A stretch of 64,000 bases of DNA from Tachypleus tridentatus. Its lineage: Eukaryota > Arthropoda > Merostomata > Xiphosura > Limulidae. Position numbers and translations under genes: made by a program. The notes under the pieces were generated by a model that was not told where the DNA came from, searched no databases, and saw nothing but the letters and a program-made list of their open reading frames with translations. This document shows, piece by piece, positions 38,001 through 48,956 of the stretch; position 1 is the first letter of the stretch; every line of letters begins with the position of its first letter. The DNA is taken from NCBI RefSeq assembly GCF_004210375.1, contig NC_134831.1, positions 44,054,035-44,118,034 of the forward strand, written 5' to 3'.

Positions 38001-41000
38001 TATCATCTAGAAATGATGGAACCCACCAAATGCTTCATAGGAACACTACTTTTTCCTAAAATTCACAGTGAGCATGGGAATATAGAAAGTGTTTGTCCAC
38101 TTGTCCTTGCTACCACTTGTTGTTAAGATGGGGTTTTCTGCAAAAATGCTTCAGCATTGCATATATATTTCTCTTACAGATCATATTTTGTATGGGAAAG
38201 AAGTGTGTGCCTACTGTCACACCTGAATAGCATTTGCTAATTTTAGTTGCAGTAAACTATCACACACTCTGTCACTGTGGAATCTTATGCATACGTGTCA
38301 TTTCCTGTTCTGTCTAAGTTTCTCTCTCTGGCATTGTCCACCATTCTAATTCCTCTCTTCTATTTTCTCCTAGTGAGGTTAGGGAGACCCTTTATTTCCA
38401 AAGTAACTGGAAAGATTAACATGTAGAGTTCTCCATTTGTACAATGTAATCCCACTGGTATGACATTGAAAGTATACACTCCTCAATGAAGAGTAAGACT
38501 AGGCTGTTTGTTGTTTGAAAGTTTAGTACAGGCCACCCCAGTACATAATAAACTAACCTCAGTGATTATTTCATTCCTAAAATGTCTTATTCTCACTTCA
38601 GGATGCACATCTGCATTAATGTTTTCCTGTTCTTGATTATTGTGGTAAGTATTTCTCCAGATGTGTTGCTTGAGCTATGCCACACACTCAGGCTCAGCCA
38701 AAAGGCTGCTGATAGATGCTCATCTCTGCATGACCTTCCACCTTTCCTTCCCACTTGTGTAAGAATGGAAGTCTTATGGTGAGTGCAAAAATATTTTTCA
38801 GTGGTGTGAGGTAATAGCCATTTGTTGTAACAAAAATGTTGATTAGGACACTATTGACACCAATTAATATAATTGTTGCTGATAGTTAGTCTGTCATGTT
38901 ATCATTTAGATTTAATACGTTTTCTCAAATTAAGGCTGAAATTTGGTTATAGTTGGATGTTTTAGTGAAACATGAATTGTTATTTTTCTGTGTTTTGTTT
39001 TTTATCAATTACACGAGAGCTCTTACCTATAACAAATTGCCAATCAAAAATAAGTTTGAAGGAATGTGAGGGATACTGAAATACAATTGTCGATTGCCAT
39101 ATTGAATTTGATGTTTTTTTTGTGTGAGATAATGTTTATTTTATACAAGTAAGCATATTGTCATGTACACAGCTTTAATAGACATAGGTTGTTTCTTGTA
39201 AACAACTTGTATATTGTTCATATTTATTAGTGTGCATCATGTTACTTTATAAAGATTAACATATTTCATATAGGTAGCTTCTGTATGTTTGTTGTTTTAC
39301 TATCAAGAGGATACAACATACAATTAATTCTGTATGGTGTACACAGGTTAGAGAATGGACATCAAAGATAAGGAAGGAAGGCTATCAGCTTGATAGACAG
39401 ATACGGTGTAAGTAATAGAAATATGTGTTGATGGAGTGAAATAAATGTTTCTTAAAATTACTGTATTTTTAATAGTTTATGTATTACATTATGAGTGGAA
39501 AGTAAGTCATTTTGTGCAGTTACATTTTTCATTGTCTGATTTTTCATGATATTTATTATTAAGAATAATGTTTCATAAATTTTCATATAAATGTGCAAAC
39601 TCTCATGCTTTTGTCATTTAGTATGTTTGTGTGAACTGATTGTACTACCAGTATTGTTAGGTTTCTGATACCTGCATATATATCTCTGCTTATTGATTTT
39701 TTTTTTTTTTTACAATACTATTAGGTTTTGGATTCAAAAGAATAGTGTTATCTGGCATTTAATAGTATTATTCATTGTATCTGTTCAAAACACTTAAGAA
39801 TTGGAAAAAAATACAGTGTTATATAAGAATTATGTAACAACTTCCACAAAGAGAGTTGATTTACAAAGATAATTAATAACACAGTCTTAATTATTAGCAA
39901 AAAGCAAACTACAAAGACAAGCTTCTGTTAACAGTAATGTACCCTCATTGCTAGTGATGTTTCCCGTACAGTGCATGACCTCCTCTCACATAAATCACTA
40001 TTCTTATCCAGTGCTGCCCTTATATTCAAAAACTTTATTTGTGCATGCTACAAATCTTGAATATTTCATCCTTCTGGAATTGACTGATTCTAGATTATGA
40101 TGCAGTAACCCTCCACCAATGAGAATGCCACACACACTCTTGATTTATGTGACTCCCATAATTGAATAGAGGGAGTAACATGATTACAAAAACATTTTTA
40201 TTTGTTTATGCCAACATAATTGTGTTTGGTTATTCATTTTGCATTATGAATTCTGTGTTACCACTTCAGAGGTTGTGTGTTGTATTAGCAAATTTACATA
40301 GTTGAGGAACTCCACTGCCAGATTTTTGGCTTTACTTTACAGGGAGATTGATCATCTATGAAATGACTTTTGTCAGGCCTTGCCATGAGTTTAGGAACCC
40401 ACACATTTGAAATACGGTCTGCAAACTGTTAAAAAATAAGGCATTCTAATGTTATGTTTTTTTTAATAATTTTATTGTCAGAACTATTATCCATAGTTAT
40501 TTGAGTTCCATAACACAAGTTTCATTAGATCAGTTAATACTCGTAGTCAAGTTTGGAGTAGTCAATAGTCTTGGTTGTATTTTTGCTCCTATACCATTCA
40601 ATTAGATATACCCTGGTCTTTGTTAAATTAGTATTACTTGTAATTTATCTTACTGATATATAAATCATTAGTTTAACTAATGTTTTTTCTACCATATGTC
40701 ACATTACATACATATTGTACTGTTACTAGACACTCCTTAATTTTATAGAATGATGTCTATTTTATTTTAGTTATTATTTATCTTTTATCCTTCTTCCTAT
40801 ATAGTCATGTGAAAAAGTTAGGACACCCTATGAAAACCTGTGTATTTGTGTAACATTTTTTGATATATAGATATTTAATCTCAATTTCAACATTACTGAG
40901 AGATTATAGGAATATAACTAAACAATTAAAACTGAAGAAAAGACTTTTCAAGATCTTCTGTAAATGTAATTCTACAAAAATGCATATTCTAACTGAGGTA

Positions 41001-44000
41001 AAAGTTAGGACACCCTACCTCCTAATAGCTAGTGTTACCCCCTTTGGCTGAAATAACTGCAGTGAGACACTTCTTGTAGCCATCTACCAGTCTCTGATAT
41101 CGGTTTGAAGAAAATTTGTCCCACTCCTCAATGCAGAATTCTTTCAGCTGTGAGATGTGTGAGGGGTTTCTTGCATATACAGCCCATTTCAAGTTACCCT
41201 ACAGTATCGCAATGGGATTAAGATCTAGGCTTTGACTTGGCCATTCCAGACTGACTCTCCATTTCTTAGTTTTCAGCCAGTCCTTGGTGGATTTACTGGT
41301 ATGTTTTGGGTCGTTGTCGTGTTGCAGGGTCCAGTTCCACTTCAGCTTTAATTTTCATACAGATGGTCTCTCATGATCCTCAAGCACCCTCTGATACACA
41401 GTAGAATTCATGGTGGATTCTATGATTGTGAGCTGTCCAGGTCCTGCTGCAGCAAAGCAGCCCCAAACCATGACACTTCCACCTCCATGCTTTGCAGTTG
41501 GTCTGAGGTTCTTTTCCTGGAATGCTGTACTTGGTTTATGCCAAACATGTCCTGTTCTGGTGTCCAAATAATTCAGTTTTGGACTCATCTGTCTAGTCTC
41601 TTTCAAATGTTTATTTTTAAACACCCCTTCGTAGAGACCATCCATTCTTCTCCTTGAATGCATTCAAAAATGTTTTCTGTTATCTGAGTCTTTAGTTTAT
41701 GCTTATGTTATGCTTGCTAAATTTAAAGAATATGGATATGTGTGTGATGTTTTGGTAGTTTGGTTGTTTTATGTTGAAAGTGTGGAAATCAAAACATTTG
41801 ATACTGTTTGTTGCCTTTAGTATGGTGGGTAAACTGATTCAGCTGTAAGTAAATGCAACTGAAATTTTGTCATGAGTAAAAGTAAAAAAGTAAAGCTAAA
41901 ACTTTGAAGTTGAAGCTTTAAGGTACTTGATTTAGCTGCATAATTCTTAGTTTGAATAATGGGCCTGGTCACTTTTCACAATGATTTCATGTTTTGAAAT
42001 GTATTCTGAAATCTGTCATGATTGCAAATATTAGTTGAAAATCACATTCAGAAAAACTATGACATAATTATAGCATCAAGAAGAAAGCCAAACAGTATTC
42101 CAGCATAATATGATGGATGCTCTACCATGGTTATTTCCAACAAAAATGATGTGGCTAGGATATCTAATATAAGGAATATATTTGAAAAGAAAGTTTCCAA
42201 GACTGGACAATAAATTCATTTTTATAACCTTATTCCAGAATAGTTTTCAGACTTCAGAGCTACTATTGAGTAATAAAGTTAATTTTAAATAAGTGGCAAT
42301 GGTAATCATAGAGTAGGCTTCGTGTTCATTCCTTCAAGGTTCACGTTTTTGGTGGTGACAGAAAATAACTTTTATTTTATTTGTTGCTGATTGCATTAAA
42401 AGATAACTAATAAAATTTTACATAGCTTGGCACATTTTAATTTCAAATTGTTTTTTTATGTAAATTAAAAAATGATCTTTTACTCCTAAAAGAGCATTTT
42501 TTTTCAGCTACACTCTAAACTTTAGGAGTTCATCGGCTCTAAAAATGTTTTTCTGTATACCAAAAGCGCATTTTTTTAGTCTTGTTGCTAAGGGGTGGTA
42601 GAAAAATGTTTGCTAAAATACTTCCCAGTCCGCATGTTTGTTCTTTAAATTTGTCTGTCATCTTACTATGATAGTCACATGTTTCAAGAGAATTGGTAAT
42701 ATACAAAAAGTTAATTCTGAAAAAGATTTTTCCTCAAAATTTGAGTTGTGAAGTATGTGTTTTGCCTTAGCTATCCAAAGAGAAGAAGAAAAAGTAAAAA
42801 GATCGTTAAAAGATGCTGCTAAAAAGGGAGACAGAGACGTTTGCACAATTTTAGCGAAAGAAATTGTTCGGGCTCGAAAAGCTGTTGGACGAATACGTGT
42901 TACTAAGGCCCAGCTGAATTCAGTGATTATGAGCATGAATCAACAGTTGGGTAAGCTTTGTGCATCATTGATAATGTTCAAAAGAAATGAAAATTTATTA
43001 TCAGTTTTGCATTGTTATGTTATCTTTTAGCTTTTGTTTGTAAACTGGAGCACCTATTTAAAAACCACAATGGACAATCACCTTTAATCATAAACATGCA
43101 TTGTTTTTACACCACAGTTATTTAAAGAGTGGCTTGGGCATTCATTGTCTCAAGGAACAATAATGCTAGTGGGGCATTAAAGCTTCCCCTCCCCCCAAAA
43201 AAAACAACATCAGAATGGAATTAAAAGCCATAAAGCAAGATTTCCTCTGGTTTGTTTAATGCAAAAAATTCCAAATAGATATTGTCACCAACACAACATA
43301 ATATTTGTGACTGACTTGTAGGAATTACTATGTAAACTTTAGAGTGATTGGTTACCTGATTGATGAGAAAAAGCAAAACACCTGCATGGTAAGACCATTC
43401 CTCACATGTTCTGCCAGGCCATGCTAGAATAAAGCTAACAAAAGAAATCCATACGTCAAATTTTTTACAAATCTACTGGTAGGATATCAACCTTCTTTAC
43501 ACTAGTAAGGTGAAAATGGAAAGCACGAGATTTTATCATCATTCAAGTGGTAAAGAAAGCCCAGTAATGGTGAAGCTAGGAAAGCTAAGAGATGGGGAAT
43601 GAAAAGAACAATATACAGTAAAATGGATACTAGTAGTATCAGCAGGGCTCCACTTAACATTTTATAAAAAATAAATTGTTATTTTTGATTGGTAGATGAA
43701 CTGTTTTTTCTCATGGCTTCTTTTATATTTTTCTGGATTTGACATTAATAATACATATTTTTATGTAACTTTACTGACTTGTTGTATTGAACAAATTGGT
43801 TTCATAAAACAGTACTTGACATCTTCTTTATTGTTGTTATTTGATTGTTGCTGGTTTGCTCTCTTTTGTTGTCTGCTTTGTAAATAAAATTTATGTGAGA
43901 ATGTTTTCTGACATTACTAATATTAAAAAAGACTTTCTCACTTTAAAAACATGTTTACCTGTGTAATTTTTTTATAGAAGGTATCAAATGCATTAATACC

Positions 44001-45670
44001 AATTTATTCTGTTCAGCACTTATTGTTTAATGCAAAAAAAATTTCACGTAACACAAATCAATCTTATTTTAATAAGTATGAAGTAGTCTTCTGTTTGTTT
44101 TCTGGAGTTGATAAAACTCCACTGCTCTCTTGGTTTCTAGCTTTCAGCATATGTATTCAAATGGATTTAAGGTGTTTCTCTTGTTAAAGCAAACCTGAAA
44201 ATTTCTGGATCCATTCAGAAGAGTACAGAAATTATGAAGACCATGCAGAACTTGATTAAAGTTCCTGAAGTGGCAAAAACCATGAATGATCTCTCTAGAG
44301 AAATGATGAAGGTGAAGATCAAAGTTTGGATTAGAATAAGACAATAATTTAAAATGTATTTGATACATCTTTTTCTGTAAGTTAATCGTGAGTTTCCAGT
44401 TCATAACTACAGAATTGATAGGACATTTTAAGCACTGTTTAAGGAAGAATAGTCACTGAAACATTTATTTTTTGTTAATTTCATTATTTATATCACAAAT
44501 TAAATGCTTCTGCTGATTGTACACTGTGAAAAACATCAAGGGGCCTGATAAATGTGTAAGTAAACATGGATATTTTTGTTTTCACTCATGTGCATACTTT
44601 GAGTTCCAAAACAAAATACCCAGGCTTTGGCCTCATAGTTGTAGTAGTAGTTCAGTCTGGTATAGCATCAGATACAAAAATGTTGTTCTTAGTACAGTAT
44701 CTGATAAAAGATTGTTCAGTTTGTGTAGAATAACTAGATATAATATTTATTGATGAATGAGAAAAGTTTTTTCTTTGCATCTTCAAAATGCTTGTTTTCA
44801 TTGTATTTGGATGCAAAATTGATTCCAAATAAGAGAAAACTAGTAGATATATGTATATATAGGAGCACTTTCCATTCATGCAACATCATTGAAGCACATT
44901 TCAGTGTTTTAAGGTACTTTGGAATTTTTATTTTTATGAATTACGAGGGCTGTTCAAAAAATACGCAGACTGTTTGAATTGCGCGGCTCCAGTTAATTCC
45001 AGGGGAATCCGCTTAGTGTTGCTAGGTTCACACAGATCAGCTGATTATGACGCCATTTCCAGATTGCAGATATCTTCATTTGTGTATTAGCTACGCGGTT
45101 TTAAGTGAAGTGCAATTTTTTCGTTTGGCAGATTTCAGAATGAATGACCTGAAGGAGCAACGACTTGCTGTGAAATTTTGTGTTAAACTTGGAATATCTG
45201 CGACTGAAACTTTTAAGATATTTAGATGAGTAAATGTTTATTTATTCATATGTACTTTATTTTAAGGCTGGAATAATTGAAGAGATGCTAGAAGACACTA
45301 TGGAAAGCATGGAAGACCAGGACGAACTAGAAGAAGATGCCCAGGAAGAGGTTGATAAGATCTTATGGGAATTGACTGCAGGTGCCTAATTTATTCCTTG
45401 TGTTGTATATGGGCAATATACATATAGTTGTAAAATTTATAAATGATTTTCTAGCTATCATTCCCATATTATGCAGTATTATAATTATACATAAAATTTT
45501 AATGTTTGTACACTTTACCATTTCTTATTCTTACAGGAGAATTAGGAAAAGCTCCTGCTGCAGTGTCTGACACACTGCCTGAAGACAAACAAACAGAAGG
45601 AGCATCAGCTTTAGTTGAAGATGAGGACATATCAGAAATGCAGGAGCGACTAGAGGCACTGAGAAACTGA
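32003..45670 (+). CDS. CHMP3: CHMP3 / Vps24, ESCRT-III subunit (six coding exons)
   Basis: CDS joins 32003-32047, 39347-39407, 42771-42950, 44190-44311, 45267-45381 and 45537-45670: 657 nt, 218 residues plus stop, against 222 in human. All borders are GT/AG and the frame is continuous. CHMP3 polymerises with CHMP2 on the CHMP4 filament at endosomes, the midbody and other membranes, and is disassembled by VPS4. Visible in the sequence: N-terminus 'MGLFGK'; basic core helices ('[13 protein letters not shown]', '[17 protein letters not shown]', '[12 protein letters not shown]'); '[20 protein letters not shown]'; an acidic stretch (about residues 139-166, '[18 protein letters not shown]'); and a C-terminal MIM-type motif at 209-217 (M-x-x-R-L-x-x-L-R). 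The family call is firm because the order and wording of these blocks follow human CHMP3 throughout. The first base of exon 3 depends on choosing the GTAAGT donor, which makes residue 36 Ser. Confidence 0.96.
34918..35080 (+). repeat. unclassified dispersed repeat, copy 2
   Basis: Partner of 1035-1200, same orientation. Further unrecognised sequence rightwards to about 35650 may belong to the same element, but I have no second copy to test this. Confidence 0.5.
36960..38800 (+). other. pyrimidine-rich, broken coding-like block
   Basis: Strongly T/C-rich on the plus strand, with several short open frames (37579-37794, 37884-38126, 38582-38782). It includes a Cys-containing '[13 protein letters not shown]' piece near 37313-37352. 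The texture resembles the DIRS-like remnant at 49.2-50.7 kb, so it may be another decayed retroelement. Family not determined. Confidence 0.3.
39347..39407 (+). CDS. CHMP3: CHMP3 coding exon 2
   Basis: Encodes residues 16-35 plus the first base of codon 36 ('[20 protein letters not shown]'). The acceptor is 'gtacacag' and the donor 'cggt|gtaagt', phase 1. A donor two bases earlier would break the frame, which fixes this border. Confidence 0.93.
39937..40160 (+). repeat. possible diverged repeat, partner of 47990-48230
   Basis: 'gcagtaaccctccaccaatg' followed by 'agaatgccacacacactctt' parallels 'ggaataacccttcaccaata' followed by 'ggagtgttacaccacctctt' at 48.17 kb. Upstream 'ctctcacat...' and '...gtgctgcccttatat' also run in the same order. 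Divergence is high, so homology is tentative. Confidence 0.3.
40803..41663 (-). mobile_element. 5'-truncated Tc1-like element of the IR/DR type
   Basis: The transposon end at 40803 reads 'agtcatgtgaaaaagttagg'. 'agttaggacaccctat' (40816) recurs 187 bp inwards as 'agttaggacaccctac' (41003). This is the double direct repeat within a long terminal repeat typical of IR/DR Tc1-like elements. The minus-strand transposase is broken. A catalytic-D block ('TDESK') survives in a frame separated by one extra A from '[15 protein letters not shown]'. Then come '[18 protein letters not shown]', 'HDNDPKHTS', 'LNPIAIL' (Ala where the catalytic Glu is expected) and the end '[11 protein letters not shown]'. 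The HTH half and the other terminus are missing. Inserted antisense in CHMP3 intron 2. Confidence 0.88.
42771..42950 (+). CDS. CHMP3: CHMP3 coding exon 3
   Basis: Encodes codon 36 (completed) to 95 plus one base. It holds the most conserved block, '[19 protein letters not shown]', and '[16 protein letters not shown]'. The acceptor is 'tttgccttag' and the donor 'ttgg|gtaagc', phase 1 at both ends. Confidence 0.96.
42951..44189 (+). other. CHMP3 intron 3 (1.2 kb)
   Basis: No known repeat recognised. A C-rich patch followed by A8 lies near 43182-43204. Confidence 0.8.
44190..44311 (+). CDS. CHMP3: CHMP3 coding exon 4
   Basis: Encodes residues 96-136, with '[19 protein letters not shown]' and 'LSREMMK'. 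An earlier AG ('tttctag', 44140) also looks like an acceptor, but its frame meets a stop before the conserved block. The acceptor 'ttgttaaag|CA' restores Ala96 and the family spacing. The donor is AAG|gtgaag. Confidence 0.94.
44312..45266 (+). other. CHMP3 intron 4 (955 bp)
   Basis: About one third is a truncated mariner element (44940-45235), which lies just upstream of the 3' splice site of exon 5. Confidence 0.85.
44940..45235 (+). mobile_element. mariner 5'-end fragment
   Basis: Begins with the mariner-type terminus 'ttacgagggctgttcaaaaa'. An ATG at 45140 opens '[18 protein letters not shown]', then '[10 protein letters not shown]', the start of a mariner transposase HTH, and meets a stop at 45227. 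The rest of the transposase and the 3' terminus are missing. It lies in the same direction as CHMP3 and ends about 31 bp before exon 5, so the intron's branch-point region may now be element sequence. Confidence 0.82.
45267..45381 (+). CDS. CHMP3: CHMP3 coding exon 5
   Basis: Encodes residues 137-174 plus one base: '[20 protein letters not shown]' followed by '[18 protein letters not shown]'. This is the acidic segment of ESCRT-III proteins. The acceptor is 'actttattttaag' and the donor 'gcag|gtgcct', a weak donor. Confidence 0.95.
45382..45536 (+). other. CHMP3 intron 5 (155 bp)
   Basis: A short intron ending in a good polypyrimidine tract, 'catttcttattcttacag'. Confidence 0.88.
45537..45670 (+). 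CDS. CHMP3: CHMP3 coding exon 6 with MIM motif and stop
   Basis: Encodes residues 175-218 and TGA at 45668-45670. It begins '[15 protein letters not shown]', matching the family's linker. It ends '[14 protein letters not shown]', the MIT-interacting motif that binds VPS4-type and AMSH-type MIT domains. Confidence 0.95.
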
Positions 45671-45827
45671 AATTTTTCTAACCCTATTAAGCAGGAATAG
45701 TTTACTAAAAGGTTAGATTCAGTGATTGTTTTGATTTTTTTCTGGTTATGTAAAACGTTTGTTTTTATTGGTTTTCTAAAATTGTACATTTACTAGTTTT
45801 TCATATTGTTAGTAATTTTTGTGTCTA

Positions 45828-45833
45828 AATAAA
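45828..45833 (+). terminator. CHMP3 polyadenylation signal
   Basis: The first clear AATAAA after the stop codon, about 158 nt downstream ('tctaaataaaaat'). Further AATAAA copies near 46212 and 46668 could serve as alternatives. Confidence 0.6.
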
Positions 45834-46381
45834 AATATTTAGTAACTGAATATAATGAAAATGATCAGAATTGCCGAGCACTCAAGCAAATAAAACCATT
45901 TTTGAAATACAGCATAAAATGTAACACCAATTTCTACATTTAAAAGACAAAACTTTATAAATACTTTTGGAATTGCCATTAAATTGTGCATTTTTGTTTT
46001 CTTTTTTTAGATGTGTCTGGTTTTTCATTTCTTTTTGCTACAACATTACAAAGAAGAGTTGTAAGGTACATTAAATATGGTTTGATAATTCCTCATAGAA
46101 ATATATGGTATAGACCTTTGTTTTAGAATCTGGAAACTTGAATGAAATTTGGAGATTAAGATGCTTCATCAGATCAACTTGATATAGAATTGCATTTGAT
46201 TCTGTATTGTAAATAAAAAAAACATCTAAATAAACATGTCATTTTCTCTTTTTCATAAGTCAAGTAAATCATGTAGCATTGTGAGAGCCAAGTAACCCTT
46301 TTCTGAGTACTTTTGACTTTCAAGTTCATGTGAAAACAGAGTTATGATTTATTGAGCAAACTTTAATATCTAGAATGGTAG
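45834..46381. other. sequence downstream of CHMP3, nothing recognised
   Basis: AT-rich. It may hold an extended 3' untranslated region if a distal polyadenylation site is used. Confidence 0.45.
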
Positions 46382-46505
46382 TCTCCCATCTGCATAGGCT
46401 CAGGGGTAAGTCCAAAGCTTATAATGCTAAAAATTGGATTTTGGTACCTGTGGTTTACACAGCATAGATAGCTCATTACGTAGTTTTGTGTGTAATTACA
46501 AACAA
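46382..46505 (+). mobile_element. decayed tRNA-Val-type SINE
   Basis: 'tctcccatctgcataggctc', 'ggggtaagtccaaagctta' and 'agctcattacgtagttttgt' parallel the plus-strand sense of the family. Both promoter boxes are mutated. Confidence 0.55.
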
Positions 46506-47369
46506 ACTCAAGTTGTAGCTAATAATTGCTATAATGGATGCATTAAATTGGTTCTTTTTGTATGTATTTATATAATATGTAAGTTAATTATTCTTCTGCA
46601 ATGAGATTGATAATCTACTTTTTGTGCAGTTCATTCTTCTTTATTTTACAAGCTGTACATTTATATAAAAATAAAAGCATAAAATTAAGAATTTTGAATT
46701 TTTACTTGAATGTAGTTTGCTTTCTAATAATATATAGTGTATAGTTTGAATATACCTGATAATTTCTCCATCTATCACAAGAAAGTAGTTATTAAAAGAC
46801 TAGGATTATCAGGTTTCTGCCATGTAAAATCTAAGTAATTTAGCTATAATTTATTAACTTTTGAATTTCTGTAACACATATTACTAAATGTTTCTTTGTT
46901 GCTTAGCTCTAAAGAAGTAGGTGACTTAATTCAACCATGCATTGTTGAGATACAAACATATCGTCAGGTTTACAATTTTTACTTGAAGATGGCTTATTAA
47001 GACAAAAAATTAACTCATTGTGAACATTATCTTCTCACCTGAACAAACAAAAAAATAGAAACAAGTTTTGTTCCATCCAACTTTTGTACACTCTGCTTTT
47101 ATGCTGTTTTTAAAATACTTAGGTTAAGCAGTAGTGTTAGTCCTGTTCCATTCAGTATAGGCACCTTGTTTCAGTGTGTTGCAAAATACATTTGCATTTG
47201 AATGGTAGGTATAAATATACCATTAAAAATTCTACTTAATTTGTTGGGAAAACCAAAGACATTAGACTTAACCATTCTGATATGCTGATATTGTTTGGTG
47301 TAGTTATTTACTAAAATCCTGGTAGAAGATCCTGTAAATTGTATTTATAATAGATGAGTTCAAGCTTTC
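46506..47369. other. AT-rich spacer
   Basis: Possibly the upstream part of the Penelope-like relic that follows, but no motif is clear enough to say so. Confidence 0.4.
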
Positions 47370-47900
47370 ACTTTGCCAATTGAAATTGTTGACAATAGTA
47401 ATTTAACTAGAAAATGTTTTGAAAATTCCTTTATGAAGTTAATGAAAAGCACTATAGGTAGATTATGGAATTCAAGCATTGAGTGTATTGCTTTTGATAA
47501 CACTTTATCCTGATTATCAGATTATATTTGCAGATGACAAATTGTGACATTGCCTAATTTGTCAATGGTAGCATGGACATACTAAGTTAAAAACTTTACT
47601 GACTATTTAAATAATGTGGATTCTCCAGTCTGCCTTTTCTTAGATGTATTTGTTAAAAGAAATAACAATGAAACTATTTACAACTGTTTAGTAGAAACAC
47701 TATCCATTCTCCATGCTTCCAATAAGAAAGATCACATCACCCATTTTCTCAAAGACACTGCTTTTGATAGTAACATAGAAAGAGTATTTAAAATTTGTTT
47801 TGATACAATTAGTTTGAAAAACAAATTATGTTATATAGTAAATATTGTTAATGATAAAGGTATTATTGTTGACATCACTTAACATATAATTCGGGAAGAA
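47370..47900 (+). pseudogene. Penelope-like reverse-transcriptase fragment (decayed)
   Basis: Near 47526 a frame reads 'IIFADDKL' at the place of the catalytic [YF]-x-D-D box. It is followed, in a shifted frame, by 'FTDYLNNVDSPVCLFLDVFV' and 'KRNNNETIYNCLVETLSI', which recalls the LPFLDV-x-V-x-R and YRKPT region of Penelope-like reverse transcriptases. An 88-codon frame (47616-47882) stays open. No GIY-YIG domain was recognised downstream. Assignment is by motif order only. Confidence 0.48.
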
Positions 47901-47989
47901 CGTAACTCAAATTTTATTATGTACTAGAATAAATAGTCTCTATAATAAAACATTTAATTGTATTGTACCATTAACATGTACCCTAGATG

Positions 47990-48230
47990 TAACTAACCAA
48001 ATTACTAGCTTCTTTGGTAAGTATCGCCTCTCCCACATTCAACTTATCTGATTCGGTGCTTACCCTCTATATGCAATTTTGTTGTCTTTTTTTCACTCAT
48101 CACTAACCTTGAGGATCCCACTTAGTCTCACATGTTTCTATGTTATTTTGTTGCATGGAATAACCCTTCACCAATAGGAGTGTTACACCACCTCTTAGTA
48201 CAGCTAACTCTTTGTACTGATTGCTAAACC
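47990..48230 (+). repeat. possible diverged repeat, partner of 39937-40160
   Basis: See the entry at 39937. Being next to the Penelope-like relic and upstream of the DIRS-like relic, it may be a terminal region of one of them. Confidence 0.28.
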
Positions 48231-48956
48231 ATTACTTTTGGATTTAGCACTTGTGGTAAGATGTACCTTTGCTTCCATGAGATATCTCAACATCAACATT
48301 TGATTACAGTATCTACAAAACCAAATTTGGTAGAAATATATTTTTATATCCAAACAATTCTTCCTCTGTAAACTTTATGGCTTTTATTTATGTTGTAGAA
48401 AAAAAAATACATAGAGGTGGTCATTTTCATGCTGTTTAGTGTTAAACATCTGATTTTTGTTCAGTCTTGAAAGACTACTACAGTGGTGTTTGGTGATTCT
48501 TTGTCTGTCAGGTATGTTACAGCTATTGTATGATGACCCCTTCTGTGTATGAGGTCTGGACCTTTATAAAGTTTTGACATGGACTTCTCTTCTCCTATAA
48601 TTTCTAATTATGAGGACTTGGAGTACAGTCTAAACTTGCAAACAATTCTTCCAATGCAGATGTGGATCTACCTTGACATTCATCATCATCCCATGACTTT
48701 TTCTCTTAGGTGTGTTACCTTTTTCACTCTCACCTATTTATTATTATTATTATTTACTTTTTCTTATTTATTTGGCCCTTTTGGTTACAATATTATGTTA
48801 TTCTTCCTTCCACTGATATCTGAATCCATGGCCAAAATATTTTTGTATCAGTTTCACCCTGGTGCTGTTATCTATTCTCCATCCATCTTTTTTTGAAAGC
48901 AATCCCCCATTCTCCAGTAAAGTTTTCAACAGACATTTGTTTCCTTCCTTTTTTAG
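48231..48956. other. T-rich spacer with coding-like texture
   Basis: A 105-codon frame at 48579-48896 is very T-rich and hydrophobic by composition. It is probably debris upstream of the DIRS-like relic, not a gene. Confidence 0.35.

Larger units (their letters stand above)
32048..39346 (+). other. CHMP3 intron 1 (7.3 kb)
   Basis: Mostly AT-rich. Holds dispersed repeat copy 2 (34918-35080), a (TA)n run near 34434-34449 and a pyrimidine-rich, possibly transposon-derived block (36960-38800). No second gene recognised. Confidence 0.8.
39408..42770 (+). other. CHMP3 intron 2 (3.4 kb)
   Basis: Contains a possible repeat terminus (39937-40160), a decayed Tc1-like element on the minus strand (40803-41663) and, near 42480-42580, two similar 'agcgcattttttt'-type T-rich segments of unknown origin. 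Confidence 0.8.

Noticed and set aside
41373..41657. 94-codon plus-strand frame in CHMP3 intron 2
   Set aside because: It is the antisense shadow of the Tc1-like transposase on the minus strand.
44140..44190. Alternative CHMP3 exon 4 start after 'tttctag' at 44140
   Set aside because: The reading frame joined from exon 3 reaches a stop before the conserved block. The acceptor at 44189 keeps the frame and the family's residue spacing.
32003..45670. A processed or truncated CHMP3 retrocopy (as known in some mammals)
   Set aside because: All five introns are present with proper splice sites and the frame is intact through the MIM motif, so this is the ordinary gene.
48579..48896. Membrane protein gene suggested by a hydrophobic 105-codon frame
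   Set aside because: The hydrophobicity follows from T-rich composition. There is no supported start, splice context or recognisable motif, and the surrounding DNA looks like retroelement debris.
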